From: Alteromonas sp. ASW11-130
GTDB lineage: Bacteria; Pseudomonadota; Gammaproteobacteria; Enterobacterales; Alteromonadaceae
Reading direction: 5' to 3'
DNA: 64,000 nt
Assembly (NCBI RefSeq): GCF_026183735.1
Contig: NZ_JAPFRE010000036.1
Location: 1 to 64,000, forward strand
Of this stretch, positions 1 through 8,227 are shown in pieces. The position numbers and the translations under genes are program-made. The notes beneath the pieces were generated by a model that searched no databases, had not been told where the DNA came from, and worked only from the letters and a program-made list of their open reading frames with translations. Within the stretch, counting starts at the first letter, position 1. The number at the start of each line of letters is the position of its first letter.

Positions 1-90
1 CGTCATGAATGTTCCCTTATTTTTTATCTCACTGATTTACCGTAATTATTTGTGGGGATACCTCAGACTCTGACCCCTTTACTCTTTACT

Positions 91-1713
91 CTAGTTCAGG
101 CCGGGTATGGCGCTAAAGTCGATTTCATCTAATTGTGATGGGTCTGCGTGCTGGCGAATATAGTCTTCGTAGACTTTGGCCTCGACAAAAATACGGAAAA
201 TATCAGGGTCGATTTTTTTACTTTCGACCATCTTCCCCATGATAAACAGACATTCACTAACAGGCTTGGCTTTTTTGTATGGGCGGTCTGAGGCCGATAG
301 CGCTTCGAAGATATCTGCTACTGCCATCACCCTTGCTGGCACTGACATTTCAGCTTTAGTCAGACCGCGTGGATATCCTTTGCCATCCAGTGTTTCATGA
401 TGACATAGGGCATATTCACTTACTTGATCAAGGTGCTTTGGAAAAGGCAAAGAATCTAGAATGTCCATTGTCACTTCCATATGCCGCTTAATAATTTCTC
501 GCTCTTCGAAGGTTAGCGTGCCCGCGCGCACGCACAAATTTTTCACTTCGTCATCACTGAGTACCGCTTGTACGCGATTATTCACGCTAATTTTATATTT
601 GCTAGCCACGGTTTTGATTACATCCACAGCCTCGTCTGACAGATACTCACTCCCCATGTTTGAGGCTTTGATGATCTCGCGCTCGTTATTGAGCTCTGCA
701 TGGCGTTGGGCGCGCTCCTGTTCAAGGGCTGCTAGCGCCGAGAGATCATCGTTTTGCACCATCGCCAATTTGCGCTGCATTATGTCTAAATCAATGTCGC
801 GACTGACAATTTCCAGTTTGGCATCGACATAGGCAATACGGTCGAAGATGGTGTGTAACTTAGTGGCTTTTTCAATCACTCGTTCAGGCGTCGCCACTTT
901 GCCACAATCGTGGAGCCAGCCAGCGACCATCAATTGGTGACGTTCATTACCAGTGAGCTTAAAGTCGGCCAAAGGCCCAGTATCAGCCTCGTGCACCGCA
1001 TCGGCTATCATCAGGGTCAATTCAGGCACCCGCTTGCAATGTCCGCCCGTATGTGGTGATTTTTCATCGATGGCTTTGGCGATAGTTCTGGCAAACGACT
1101 CAAATAACGCTTCCATTTCCAAAACCAGTGATTTGTTGGTTAAAGCAATTGCGCCTAACGAGGCAAATGAGCGTACCAGCTTTTCAATCGGACGAGTAAA
1201 GGGGACGTTGCAACCATCTTCCTGAGCATTGATCAACTGCAATACACCGATAATGTCACCAGTGTGATCTTTAAGAGGAATGGTTAGCATCGACTGGGTG
1301 TGGTAACCCGTGTGCTCATCCATTTTGCGCGCGGCACTCATGTCATATGGTAGCTCGTCGTAGACATTACGAATGTTTATTACGTTGCCCGTCACCACAG
1401 CATCGGCTACCACTGCCTTCTTATTGGGTTTACCACCTTTGTAGATAGGGATTTCAGGAAAGCTGACTTCTTCTCCCGAGCTGCCGCCCATATGTAGACC
1501 TAGCGTTTTGTTGATAACGGTGTCAAAGCGCAAATTTTTTTCAGGGGTTACCGAATAAATACTACCGGCATCGGCACTCGCCACTTTAATACTGTTGATA
1601 AGAATTTCTTCTAGCAGTTTGTGCGAATTAGACTCAGAGCTGATGCGAATACAAATATTAACCAAGTGGTCAAGTGCAGTATCTTCATTAAATGGAACTT
1701 GGATGTCCGCCAT
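91..1713 (-). CDS. GAF domain HD-GYP protein (probable c-di-GMP phosphodiesterase)
   Basis: A 540-residue cytoplasmic signalling protein with no signal peptide or membrane segment. Residues about 15-195 look like a GAF sensor domain. The HD-GYP domain follows: H225 in the helix after HTGGH, the metal pair HD at 268-269 (WLHDCGK), and HHETLDGKGYPRG at 438-450. All the expected metal-binding motifs are present, so c-di-GMP hydrolysis is likely. The spacing is unusual: about 178 residues separate HD from GYP, where 60-70 is usual. The extra part (about 283-400) is charged and helical. The ATG at 1713 has AGGAG about 11 nt upstream. It stands alone, with decayed DNA upstream. The family call is firm; the signal sensed is unknown. 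Confidence 0.9.
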   Translation of the reverse strand: MADIQVPFNEDTALDHLVNICIRISSESNSHKLLEEILINSIKVASADAGSIYSVTPEKNLRFDTVINKTLGLHMGGSSGEEVSFPEIPIYKGGKPNKKAVVADAVVTGNVINIRNVYDELPYDMSAARKMDEHTGYHTQSMLTIPLKDHTGDIIGVLQLINAQEDGCNVPFTRPIEKLVRSFASLGAIALTNKSLVLEMEALFESFARTIAKAIDEKSPHTGGHCKRVPELTLMIADAVHEADTGPLADFKLTGNERHQLMVAGWLHDCGKVATPERVIEKATKLHTIFDRIAYVDAKLEIVSRDIDLDIMQRKLAMVQNDDLSALAALEQERAQRHAELNNEREIIKASNMGSEYLSDEAVDVIKTVASKYKISVNNRVQAVLSDDEVKNLCVRAGTLTFEEREIIKRHMEVTMDILDSLPFPKHLDQVSEYALCHHETLDGKGYPRGLTKAEMSVPARVMAVADIFEALSASDRPYKKAKPVSECLFIMGKMVESKKIDPDIFRIFVEAKVYEDYIRQHADPSQLDEIDFSAIPGLN

Positions 1714-1864
1714 TACTCATCGAACTCCTATTTACGTAGATGTTTAGCAACACTGTCCTAATTACGAAGCAGTATAGGCAGTGTGGTGGCGCGCTACTGA
1801 TGCGCGTAAGAAAAATAACACAGATTTTTAAATTGAGCATTTTTTGCTGGTGCAAATTTGACAA

Positions 1865-2017
1865 TTACTGCTCGGCGAATGCTTTATTAAGGTAAGGAAG
1901 TCGCCGTACTAAATTCGTGTCGCGCCTTTCACCCAAGGAAATGAGAAAGTCTTGAGGAAGTAAAAAAGGGGGCATTTGTTTTTGGTAGTAACCTAGCGCA
2001 CTAGACACGTTATAGCT
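1865..2017 (-). pseudogene. Coding-like C-terminal fragment of an unidentified gene
   Basis: This strand holds a 50-codon open stretch ending in TAA at 1865-1867. Its composition is protein-like and includes PPFLLPQDFLISLGERRD. It has no start codon or RBS; an in-frame stop (2018-2020) bounds it upstream. It overlaps the end of the IS3-type fragment in another frame. It is probably the tail of a gene broken by insertion and decay. The family is not recognised, and chance coding likeness cannot be excluded. Confidence 0.3.
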
Positions 2018-2271
2018 TTATAATTGAATAAACTATGGGGACGATTGTTATTGAAATGCTCTCGAAGGCCTACTTCAAATCTTGTCTCGCCCATTACTCT
2101 GACCCAACGCTGTTTCAGGCATTCGTTTCTTAATTTCCAGTGAGTCTCTTCACGACTAACCAAATCACAGCCGTCCAGTATTCCTATTGAATGAAGCCAA
2201 TTCATTTTGTGATGATTTAATACTTGCCCACGCCTGTCGTCGCATAAAGGTTGTGCAATAAACGAGCTCAC
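1993..2271 (-). pseudogene. IS3-family transposase (orfB/integrase core) C-terminal remnant
   Basis: A 92-codon ORF. Its residues about 48-82 (RNECLKQRWV ... NNNRPHSL) resemble the end of the DDE integrase core of IS3-type transposases, where a conserved N-E-C-L-x-x-x-W block precedes the N-R-P-H-S motif. The catalytic DDE acidic residues and the N-terminal two thirds are missing, and no terminal inverted repeats or target duplication were seen. The first 45 residues do not look like this family. Read as a dead insertion-sequence fragment. The similarity is seen by eye only. Confidence 0.5.
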
Positions 2272-2691
2272 TTAGGATTGTTGTCAATAATCTAATTAAA
2301 AAAGAAAAACAAAACATTTTATAGGGTTTTTCGCCAGGCAAGGCATCTAAGTAATGCAAAGAATTAGCAAAGCTTCACTTCGTACCCACAAATGACCTTA
2401 AATCAACAAGATATGTAGTGAATAGTTTGAGGTTGTCAAATATTACAACTAGTACAAATATACTAGCCGTAGTGGGAGGCAGAACGATGCGGCCTCATTA
2501 AGTTATTAATTTATAAATTTTTTATTCTATTTACTTCCGCTTACCTAATTCAATTGCATTTGCGGCTAACAATATTAGCTTTAGCGCTCGCGCATAGATT
2601 AAATAATGTGTGATATTTGACAGGAAAGATTGATAGCAAATGTACTTTTTATTATGGTTGAGTAATTTACCGCTTTGCTGTTACGACAATC
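2272..2691. other. Intergenic region upstream of selO
   Basis: An AT-rich stretch with no convincing ORF on either strand. It presumably carries the selO promoter close to its right end. No clear sigma-70 hexamer pair, operator or hairpin was picked out. Confidence 0.4.
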
Positions 2692-4389
2692 ATGACTGAC
2701 ACATTAATGAAGTCACCCAAGGTAACCAATCTTGTCGATTTTGCCAAACTCACAGACTACTCTTTGCTCAGTTCATTGTCTTGTGATCCGCAGTCCACAC
2801 CCACTGGAGAGGACTATAACCCCAGGCAAGTATTCTCTGGTCATTATGTGCCGATTAAGACGACACCGCTGAATAATCCGGTGTACCTTGCACACAGTAA
2901 AACGCTGTTCGAAGAACTAGGGTTTGCCGATGAGCTGGCGCATACCGATGAATTTATTCAGATGTTTTCTGGGGATATGTCATGGGTGCCCGAACCGATG
3001 AAAAAAGTTGGGTGGGCGACTGGCTATGCGCTGTCAATTTACGGCACTGAGTATATACAGCAATGTCCGTTCCAGACGGGCAACGGATATGGCGATGGCA
3101 GGGCTATGTCTGTGGTTGAACTTGTCGCTAATCGCAAACGCTGGGAAATGCAATTGAAAGGCGGCGGTCGCACGCCGTATTGTCGTGGTGCTGATGGCCG
3201 GGCGGTTTTGCGTTCTAGTGTCAGAGAGTTTTTGGCACAAGAACATATGCACGCACTAGGTGTGCCCACATCGCGTTCACTCAGCTTGATTATGTCGCAG
3301 ACTGATACGGTTGACCGCCCTTGGTACCTGGAGGGGTCAACGTCTGAAAATCCTGAAGTTATGATGGCCAATCCGGTGGCCATCACTACGCGGGTTGCAT
3401 CATCTTTTTTACGGGTGGGACAACTGGAGTTATTTGGACGGCGCGCTCGCAGTGACGAGCACGATGAAGCAATGCCGGAGCTAACAGCAATTGTACAGCA
3501 CCTGATTAAACGCGAATATCCCAACGACGTAGATACCACACAACCTTTTGCCAATCAGATCCTTCAACTAGCTGAAGCTTTTTGTCAGCGACTGACTTCG
3601 CTGACAGCTGACTGGCTCCGTGTGGGCTATTGTCAGGGTAACTTTAACAGTGATAATTGCGCAGCTGGAGGCTTCACGCTGGATTACGGTCCATTTGGCT
3701 TTTGCGAAAAGTTTGATCCGGCGTTTCAGCCCTGGACTGGGGGCGGCCAGCATTTTTCGTTTTTCAATCAACCTGCTGCGGCGTTTAAAAATTATGAAAT
3801 GTTTTGCCGCGCGTTGGCACCGCTGTTGGCCGATGAGCCCGACCAGCTTAGTGCGCTTGAAACAATCCTCAACAACTTTCCACAACAAGTGGAAGCCGAG
3901 GTCAATGTGATGTGGGCTGCGAAACTTGGAATGGACACCTACGATAGTGAGCTATTGGTGTCATTACTACAGCTGATGGTGCGAACGCAGGTGGATTACA
4001 CTATGTTCTTCCGTGAGTTATCTTCCATACCCGAAAGCGTCGCCGACATCAGTCAAAGCTTTTATAAGCCAGTAGACGAACCGCTTTCCAATGACTGGAA
4101 TAGGTGGTTAGCAACCTGGCGCAGCAAGGCGTTGGACTATGCTGATGTTGAATTTGTGTCAGCACAAATGAAACAAGTTAACCCGAAATACACGTGGCGT
4201 GAATGGTTAATTGTGCCTGCCTACCAGCAAGCTGCGCAAGGTGATGCCTCACTGATTAATGAACTACAACAGGTACTAACACGTCCGTATGATGAGCAGT
4301 CTTCGGATATTGAAGATAAGTATTATCGTCTTAGGCCCGATGAGTTTATGCATGCTGGGGGGATTTCACATTACAGTTGTTCATCTTAA
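2692..4389 (+). CDS. selO: SelO family protein adenylyltransferase (YdiU-like pseudokinase)
   Basis: A 565-residue SelO/YdiU family protein. Characterised members transfer AMP from ATP to Ser/Thr/Tyr of redox proteins using an inverted kinase-like active site. Visible motifs: [10 protein letters not shown] with lysine K156, the [15 protein letters not shown] block at 168-181, R234 and R241 ([11 protein letters not shown]), N322 (NSDN) and D331 (DYGPFGF). The spacing of the last two and of the two arginines matches the family. The protein ends in CSS with Cys 563, the place of selenocysteine in eukaryotic SelO and of the redox cysteine in E. coli. At 565 residues it is longer than E. coli YdiU (478). 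The sequence [10 protein letters not shown] in the nucleotide-loop region is divergent. The RBS is weak. No operon partner. Confidence 0.9.
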   Translation: MTDTLMKSPKVTNLVDFAKLTDYSLLSSLSCDPQSTPTGEDYNPRQVFSGHYVPIKTTPLNNPVYLAHSKTLFEELGFADELAHTDEFIQMFSGDMSWVPEPMKKVGWATGYALSIYGTEYIQQCPFQTGNGYGDGRAMSVVELVANRKRWEMQLKGGGRTPYCRGADGRAVLRSSVREFLAQEHMHALGVPTSRSLSLIMSQTDTVDRPWYLEGSTSENPEVMMANPVAITTRVASSFLRVGQLELFGRRARSDEHDEAMPELTAIVQHLIKREYPNDVDTTQPFANQILQLAEAFCQRLTSLTADWLRVGYCQGNFNSDNCAAGGFTLDYGPFGFCEKFDPAFQPWTGGGQHFSFFNQPAAAFKNYEMFCRALAPLLADEPDQLSALETILNNFPQQVEAEVNVMWAAKLGMDTYDSELLVSLLQLMVRTQVDYTMFFRELSSIPESVADISQSFYKPVDEPLSNDWNRWLATWRSKALDYADVEFVSAQMKQVNPKYTWREWLIVPAYQQAAQGDASLINELQQVLTRPYDEQSSDIEDKYYRLRPDEFMHAGGISHYSCSS

Positions 4390-4530
4390 TGCGGCTGTGA
4401 TTGACTAGCTTGAACCGTAGCTGCAAGTATTTCTAGCGGCTCAACGCGTTTGAAAAAGGAACAATAGTCCGTCTACACCTTCTATTCCTTACGCTGCCTT
4501 ATCTCGACCCCAATGTACTCACTGAGCTTA

Positions 4531-4559
4531 TCGAAATAATCGAAATAAAATCGAAATAA
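4531..4559 (+). repeat. Three short direct repeats TCGAAATAA
   Basis: The 9-mer TCGAAATAA occurs three times in 29 bp, the first two directly abutting. It lies at the left edge of the RAYT locus; its role is unknown. Confidence 0.5.
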
Positions 4560-4568
4560 GACACCCAC
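4559..4568 (+). repeat. Left arm of 10-bp inverted repeat bracketing the RAYT gene
   Basis: AGACACCCAC here is the exact reverse complement of GTGGGTGTCT at 5808-5817, on the other side of the transposase gene. The right-hand motif recurs in the 24-bp repeats further right. This could be a REP-like recognition element of the transposase, but a 10-bp match over 1.2 kb is weak evidence alone. Confidence 0.35.
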
Positions 4569-4770
4569 CAAACCAAAGGTAGGCTATCTCCAATACATTC
4601 TTCGCACTCAGGCGATGGTAATTTTGTTAATCTATTCGCTAAGTGCGTGATGATTTTATCATTTTGAATAATACTTAGAATGATTGGATTACAAAGGTGT
4701 TTTTCAGGTACAGGTGCTCACACTGAAAAGCGTTAAATTGATGGTTAGAGGTTTTGAAACATTCAAGCAG

Positions 4771-5727
4771 CTAGCCGAGATTAACCGTTTTTCGAAAATC
4801 TCGTTTATACAACTTTCGTTTAATTGTCGATACGCAAAGTGTGTTAGAAAATTCAGTTTCAATGCTGGAAACCAGCCAGCTCCAGTCGGCTGAGTTTATG
4901 CCAGCGCGTTCGAGAATCGACTGATTACTAATAATCGTGCCTCGCTTTTTCGGATGCAAGTTCCGCCCCGTTTCCTCTACAAGTTGAATGTAGTCTTCCA
5001 GCCTGAAGGGCAACCCTGTAAGTAAGTTGTTGCTTGGGTTTCCAGCAAAGGGATAGAGAGTGGAGGGCTGGCGGTTATTTTTAACCGCGTTGATTCGCTT
5101 TTGAATACTGGTATGGTTTGAATGTTCAGGGGTGCTAGCCATGTGGGCGCGAACGGGATTTAAATCCACGTAGGCCATGCACGCAGCCAGCGAGGTTTCG
5201 TCTAGAAGGGCCTGTGACTTAAAGCGCCCTTCCCAGAAGCGACCTGTGCATTTATCCTCTTTGTTGGCTTGCCGCGCTATATGCTCATTCAATGAACGCA
5301 TAAACCAACTGATATCGTGCAGGCGCTCGCGATAAACTTCTGCTGTTTTCTCAACTGCATTCAGCTCAATGTTAGACATTGCAGCTCTTTCTGCTTCATT
5401 AACAAATCGACGAGTCAATACCGTACCTTGATGTAATCTATGCCAACGTATCAGTACCTCTGTAGTTGACCAAGCCAATGCTTCGGCTTTATTTACATGC
5501 AGTACAACGTGAGTGTGATTACTCATCACTGCAAAGGCGCACACATCTATTGCGAATACTGCTGCCAGACTCAGCAATCGGTCTTCTACCCACTGGCGGC
5601 GATGCTCATAGCTTTGTCCGGTAAATTTGTCTTTACCACATAAAAACGCCCTGCGCACACAGCGGGAAACGCAATGGTAGTAAGGTGTCTCAGACAATGA
5701 GATTAGCGCTTTACGAGGCCTTGGCAT
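4771..5727 (-). CDS. REP-associated tyrosine transposase (RAYT, Y1/IS200-like)
   Basis: A 318-residue HUH-type single-strand transposase of the REP-associated (RAYT) group, related to IS200/IS605 TnpA. The N-terminal MPRPRK ... [14 protein letters not shown] block is typical. The HUH pair is H71-T-H73 in MSNHTHVV, and the nucleophile is probably Y186 in AYVDLNPVRA. The characteristic GRFWEGRFKSQ block is at 162-172. Known members process REP-type palindromes and are domesticated rather than self-mobile. It appears full length and intact. The only close relative in the window is a duplicated copy of its own first 75 codons immediately upstream. Confidence 0.85.
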   Translation of the reverse strand: MPRPRKALISLSETPYYHCVSRCVRRAFLCGKDKFTGQSYEHRRQWVEDRLLSLAAVFAIDVCAFAVMSNHTHVVLHVNKAEALAWSTTEVLIRWHRLHQGTVLTRRFVNEAERAAMSNIELNAVEKTAEVYRERLHDISWFMRSLNEHIARQANKEDKCTGRFWEGRFKSQALLDETSLAACMAYVDLNPVRAHMASTPEHSNHTSIQKRINAVKNNRQPSTLYPFAGNPSNNLLTGLPFRLEDYIQLVEETGRNLHPKKRGTIISNQSILERAGINSADWSWLVSSIETEFSNTLCVSTIKRKLYKRDFRKTVNLG

Positions 5728-5777
5728 GTGGAATTACACATTAGTTGGTACATGCTAAAACTTTGCATCAAAGCATT

Positions 5778-6053
5778 TTAACTTGATACTGTACCTTTGG
5801 TTAGAATGTGGGTGTCTGGGAACTGTGGTACAACGTGAGTGTGATTACTCATCACTGCAAAGGCGCACACATCTATTGCGAATACTGCTGCCAGACTCAG
5901 CAATCGGTCTTCTACCCACTGGCGGCGATGCTCATAGCTTTGTCCCGTAAATTTGTCTTTACCACATAAAAACGCCCTGCGCACACAGCGGGAAACGCAA
6001 TGGTAGTAAGGTGTCTCAGACAATGAGATTAGCGCTTTACGAGGCCTTGGCAT
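5778..6053 (-). pseudogene. Truncated RAYT copy from the tandem duplication
   Basis: Its first 75 codons are identical in protein sequence to the intact RAYT gene, up to the HUH motif (SNHTHVV). The frame then runs through the duplication junction into 16 unrelated codons and stops at 5778. It lacks the catalytic tyrosine and the C-terminal two thirds, so it cannot be an active transposase. It keeps the same upstream sequence as the intact gene and may still be transcribed. Confidence 0.85.
5808..5817 (+). repeat. Right arm of 10-bp inverted repeat bracketing the RAYT gene
   Basis: GTGGGTGTCT, the exact reverse complement of 4559-4568. It is part of the longer motif AATGTGGGTGTCTGGGAACT that is repeated at 6131 and 6155. 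Confidence 0.35.
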
Positions 6054-6130
6054 GTGGAATTACACATTAGTTGGTACATGCTAAAACTTTGCATCAAAGC
6101 ATTTTAACTTGATACTGTACCTTTGGTTAG

Positions 6131-6213
6131 AATGTGGGTGTCTGGGAACTGTGGAATGTGGGTGTCTGGGAACTGTGGGAACTGTTGGGAACTGTTGGTG
6201 TCTGGGAACTGTT
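6131..6213 (+). repeat. Cluster of GGGTGTCTGGGAACTGT-type direct repeats
   Basis: A 24-bp unit beginning AATGTGGGTGTCTGGG and ending AACTGTGG is present at 5805-5828, 6131-6154 and 6155-6178. It is followed by shorter GGGAACTGTT units to 6213. The core GGTGTCTGGGAACTGT therefore occurs four times around the transposase. It has the look of a transposase-associated repeat expanding by slippage or by the enzyme's own action. Confidence 0.65.
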
Positions 6214-6484
6214 AAGCCCGCCGGTTAATGGACTGGCAGAGGAACAATTCTTAATGGGCATTTCGTACCTGAACCCTCTACACATCTACTCATGATAGCA
6301 AGCTTTCTTTACGTATTTTCTTCCATTAGAAGGAGAACCCATTTAATGAGCCCCCCTGTAAAAATTAAGGTAGTAAAGCGCCTGTCTCATTCCTTATTAA
6401 GCGTCCACCCTCTGGTACGATCTTCTTTTATTAAAGAAATAGAACCAACGGTTGTCGCTTTCCTATGCCTGAAATATGATAGCA

Positions 6485-6967
6485 CTACTGCGTAACCGCC
6501 AAATTCGATATAAACTGTTGTGCTGCGGCTGACAGGCAACGGTTCGACAGATAAGTGCGTCCTTTTTGGTGATGTATTACAAACCCTTTTGTGGTTGAGT
6601 CGATACGAGTTACGTCCGGCCAGTGAATAACGTATTCAACGTAAGCAGAAGTGGTTTTCAAACCTTCTTCATCAATAGTCAGGGACAATTCGCTATTCGC
6701 TGCTCTACTCATCATTTGACGGGTCAACCACCAGGGTCTTCTGAACCGTACGCTCACCGCTTCCAGCGCGCCTAGCGCGACAAAAAACCAGCTGAGATAG
6801 GCAGTGATTTCCGTAAATAAAAGCATAGCTGCGCCTATCAAAAGCAATACGATAGCTTTGAAATAACGCTGCATAAAATTTTGTTCAACGAAAGACTCGT
6901 CGAAGGTTTCAGCAAAGTGGCTGCGGTCTAACTTGTATTTGGTCGTGTAGCTAAAGGGTGTTGGCAT
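6485..6967 (-). CDS. YcxB-like membrane protein
   Basis: A 160-residue protein. After an N-terminal cytoplasmic stretch it has two closely spaced membrane segments (about 36-52 and 56-70). A soluble C-terminal domain follows (SELSLTIDEEGLKTTS, then VIHWPDVTRIDSTTKGFVIH), which resembles the YcxB-like/PH-like fold seen in small bacterial membrane proteins. Function is unknown in the family. It is a single gene starting with ATG at 6967 and shows no operon partner. Confidence 0.65.
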   Translation of the reverse strand: MPTPFSYTTKYKLDRSHFAETFDESFVEQNFMQRYFKAIVLLLIGAAMLLFTEITAYLSWFFVALGALEAVSVRFRRPWWLTRQMMSRAANSELSLTIDEEGLKTTSAYVEYVIHWPDVTRIDSTTKGFVIHHQKGRTYLSNRCLSAAAQQFISNLAVTQ

Positions 6968-7220
6968 GTTAAAACCGAAGTTATTTAAATAAGCGCATGT
7001 AAGCGCGACAAGAGATGCGCATCATAAATCAATTTAGAATTGCTCGCATACTCAGGTGGCATGAAATTTCGATGAAATTCGAACAGAACAGTCATTTATC
7101 TAATGGCGAGGCGAGAGGGTCCCATAATTTGGTTTAATATATTGCATTATTTCATAATTAGTTTCCGTCGAAATTCAGCATCACGCACTATTTACAAAGC
7201 TTAGAAATACGCAAATACTA
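6968..7220. other. Intergenic region without a recognised gene
   Basis: No convincing ORF. Its right end abuts the stop codon of a coding-like fragment at 7221. Confidence 0.4.
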
Positions 7221-7391
7221 CTAAGTAAGTCTAATTTGCACTTCCCCTCTTAATCCAGTGGGTAGGTTTAAATTTTCGTTATTAATCCACGATTCCATCA
7301 GTACGCTGCCAAATGATTCGTCTATATGTTTAGAAATCAGATCAACCGAAGTATTCAGCTGCTGGTTATAACTTTTATCGTTAAACTTCAC
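7221..7391 (-). pseudogene. Short coding-like ORF or gene remnant downstream of dsbG
   Basis: This strand has an open frame ending at TAG 7221-7223, coding-like up to a possible GTG at 7391 (56 residues). It includes NTSVDLISKHIDESFGS and ends LPTGLRGEVQIRLT. The frame stays open upstream towards the dsbG stop without ATG or RBS, so it is probably the tail of a lost gene; a tiny GTG-initiated gene is possible. The family is not recognised. Confidence 0.35.
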
Positions 7392-7458
7392 AGTAACAAT
7401 ACGAGTGCACCAAGCGTATCTCGCTAGCGTACAGCGAGCCGCACTATCCGAATTCGAG

Positions 7459-8214
7459 TTAGTCTCCCTTCGAGCCCAATATTTGTTCTAGTTGCGATGT
7501 GGGAGGAAGCCCCATATGAAGCTGTACTGCGTTAGTTTTATCTTTGTAATAAATGGCGGGGGTAGCGCTAACGCCTAGTGACTGCATCAAAAGATGGTTT
7601 TCTTTTAGCTGTGTACGAACCTTCTCAGACGGTGATTCCAGTGGGCGAATTGGTCTGCTACTACTCGCTTCATGCTGGTGTAATGCTTCAGCTGGGTCTT
7701 TCGCACTTAAAATAGCTGCTGATTTTCCATAACTATCCGCTTTTAGTATACCCACCAGTATATGCCTAATTTGCACCTTACCGGATTCAACCCAAGGCCT
7801 TGCGTCCTCCCAGAATCGTTTGCAATAAGGACAGTTAGGATCAGTGAAGGTATAGATCACCTTTTCAGCGTCTTCACTACCATCAAGGACCCAGTTTGAG
7901 GATAACAAGGTCTGCCATTTTTTCTCGCTCTGTGGGCCGCTGATGTATCCCTCGAGCGCTTCTTTGCCCATATCGCGTCCTGTTGAATCGAGCATTTTCC
8001 CGGTAAATAAATAGTGTTTATTTTTAGAAAGATAAACCGTGAGCGCATTGCCCCTGAAGTCCACGATATAACCTGTCATACCGGAGGGTGCGTCAAATGA
8101 ATCCACCACTTCCCCTCCCTGCTTCTCTATAAGTTGAAGTGGTTGTGGTAATTTGCCGTCAGCGGCAAGAATTGAATGTGAAAAAACTAAAAATAGAAAC
8201 GCTCGTTTTAACAT
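7459..8214 (-). CDS. dsbG: DsbG-like periplasmic thiol:disulfide interchange protein
   Basis: A 251-residue secreted thioredoxin-fold protein of the DsbC/DsbG family, which rescues sulfenylated or mis-paired cysteines in the periplasm. The ATG at 8214 is preferred over one 36 bp upstream: AGAGGAAAG precedes it and it gives a clean signal peptide (KRAFLFLVFSHSILA). An N-terminal dimerisation region precedes the active site CPYC (C128, C131) in TFTDPNCPYCKRFW. The cis-proline loop reads SATPAIYY and the tail HMGLPP, both more like DsbG than DsbC. It follows the TlpA-type gene by 13 bp, so the two are an operon; that protein or an unseen DsbD-like protein may keep it reduced. Confidence 0.85.
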   Translation of the reverse strand: MLKRAFLFLVFSHSILAADGKLPQPLQLIEKQGGEVVDSFDAPSGMTGYIVDFRGNALTVYLSKNKHYLFTGKMLDSTGRDMGKEALEGYISGPQSEKKWQTLLSSNWVLDGSEDAEKVIYTFTDPNCPYCKRFWEDARPWVESGKVQIRHILVGILKADSYGKSAAILSAKDPAEALHQHEASSSRPIRPLESPSEKVRTQLKENHLLMQSLGVSATPAIYYKDKTNAVQLHMGLPPTSQLEQILGSKGD

Positions 8215-8227
8215 TAACTTTCCTCTG

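Larger units (their letters stand above)
4390..4770. other. Intergenic region with short direct repeats
   Basis: No gene was found. Three copies of TCGAAATAA lie at 4531-4539, 4540-4548 and 4551-4559. They run directly into AGACACCCAC at 4559-4568, the left arm of the inverted repeat that brackets the transposase gene. Confidence 0.45.
5502..6153. repeat. 326-bp tandem duplication of the RAYT 5' end and upstream region
   Basis: Bases 5502-5827 and 5828-6153 are near-identical head-to-tail copies with a constant 326-bp offset. Each carries the first ~75 codons of the RAYT gene plus its whole upstream region, ending in the GGTGTCTGGGAACTGTGG motif. One difference was noted, synonymous in a Thr codon (CCGG at about 5628 versus CCCG at about 5954). 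The two copies meet at a short GTGG/GGTA junction. The near identity implies a recent event. Confidence 0.9.

Noticed and set aside
62..77. CTCAGACTCTGACCCC, similar to motifs often found near RAYT genes
   Set aside because: Only one copy was seen, it is not paired and there is no RAYT within 4 kb.
3039..3554. 171-codon minus-strand ORF inside selO
   Set aside because: Antisense shadow of a well-supported gene, with no RBS or family pattern.
4684..4893. 69-codon plus-strand ORF at the end of the RAYT gene
   Set aside because: Overlaps the antisense end of the transposase and has no protein-like pattern.
6346..6495. 49-codon ORF with AAGGAG 10 nt upstream
   Set aside because: RBS-like but short, overlaps the convergent YcxB-like gene, and its composition is not convincing.
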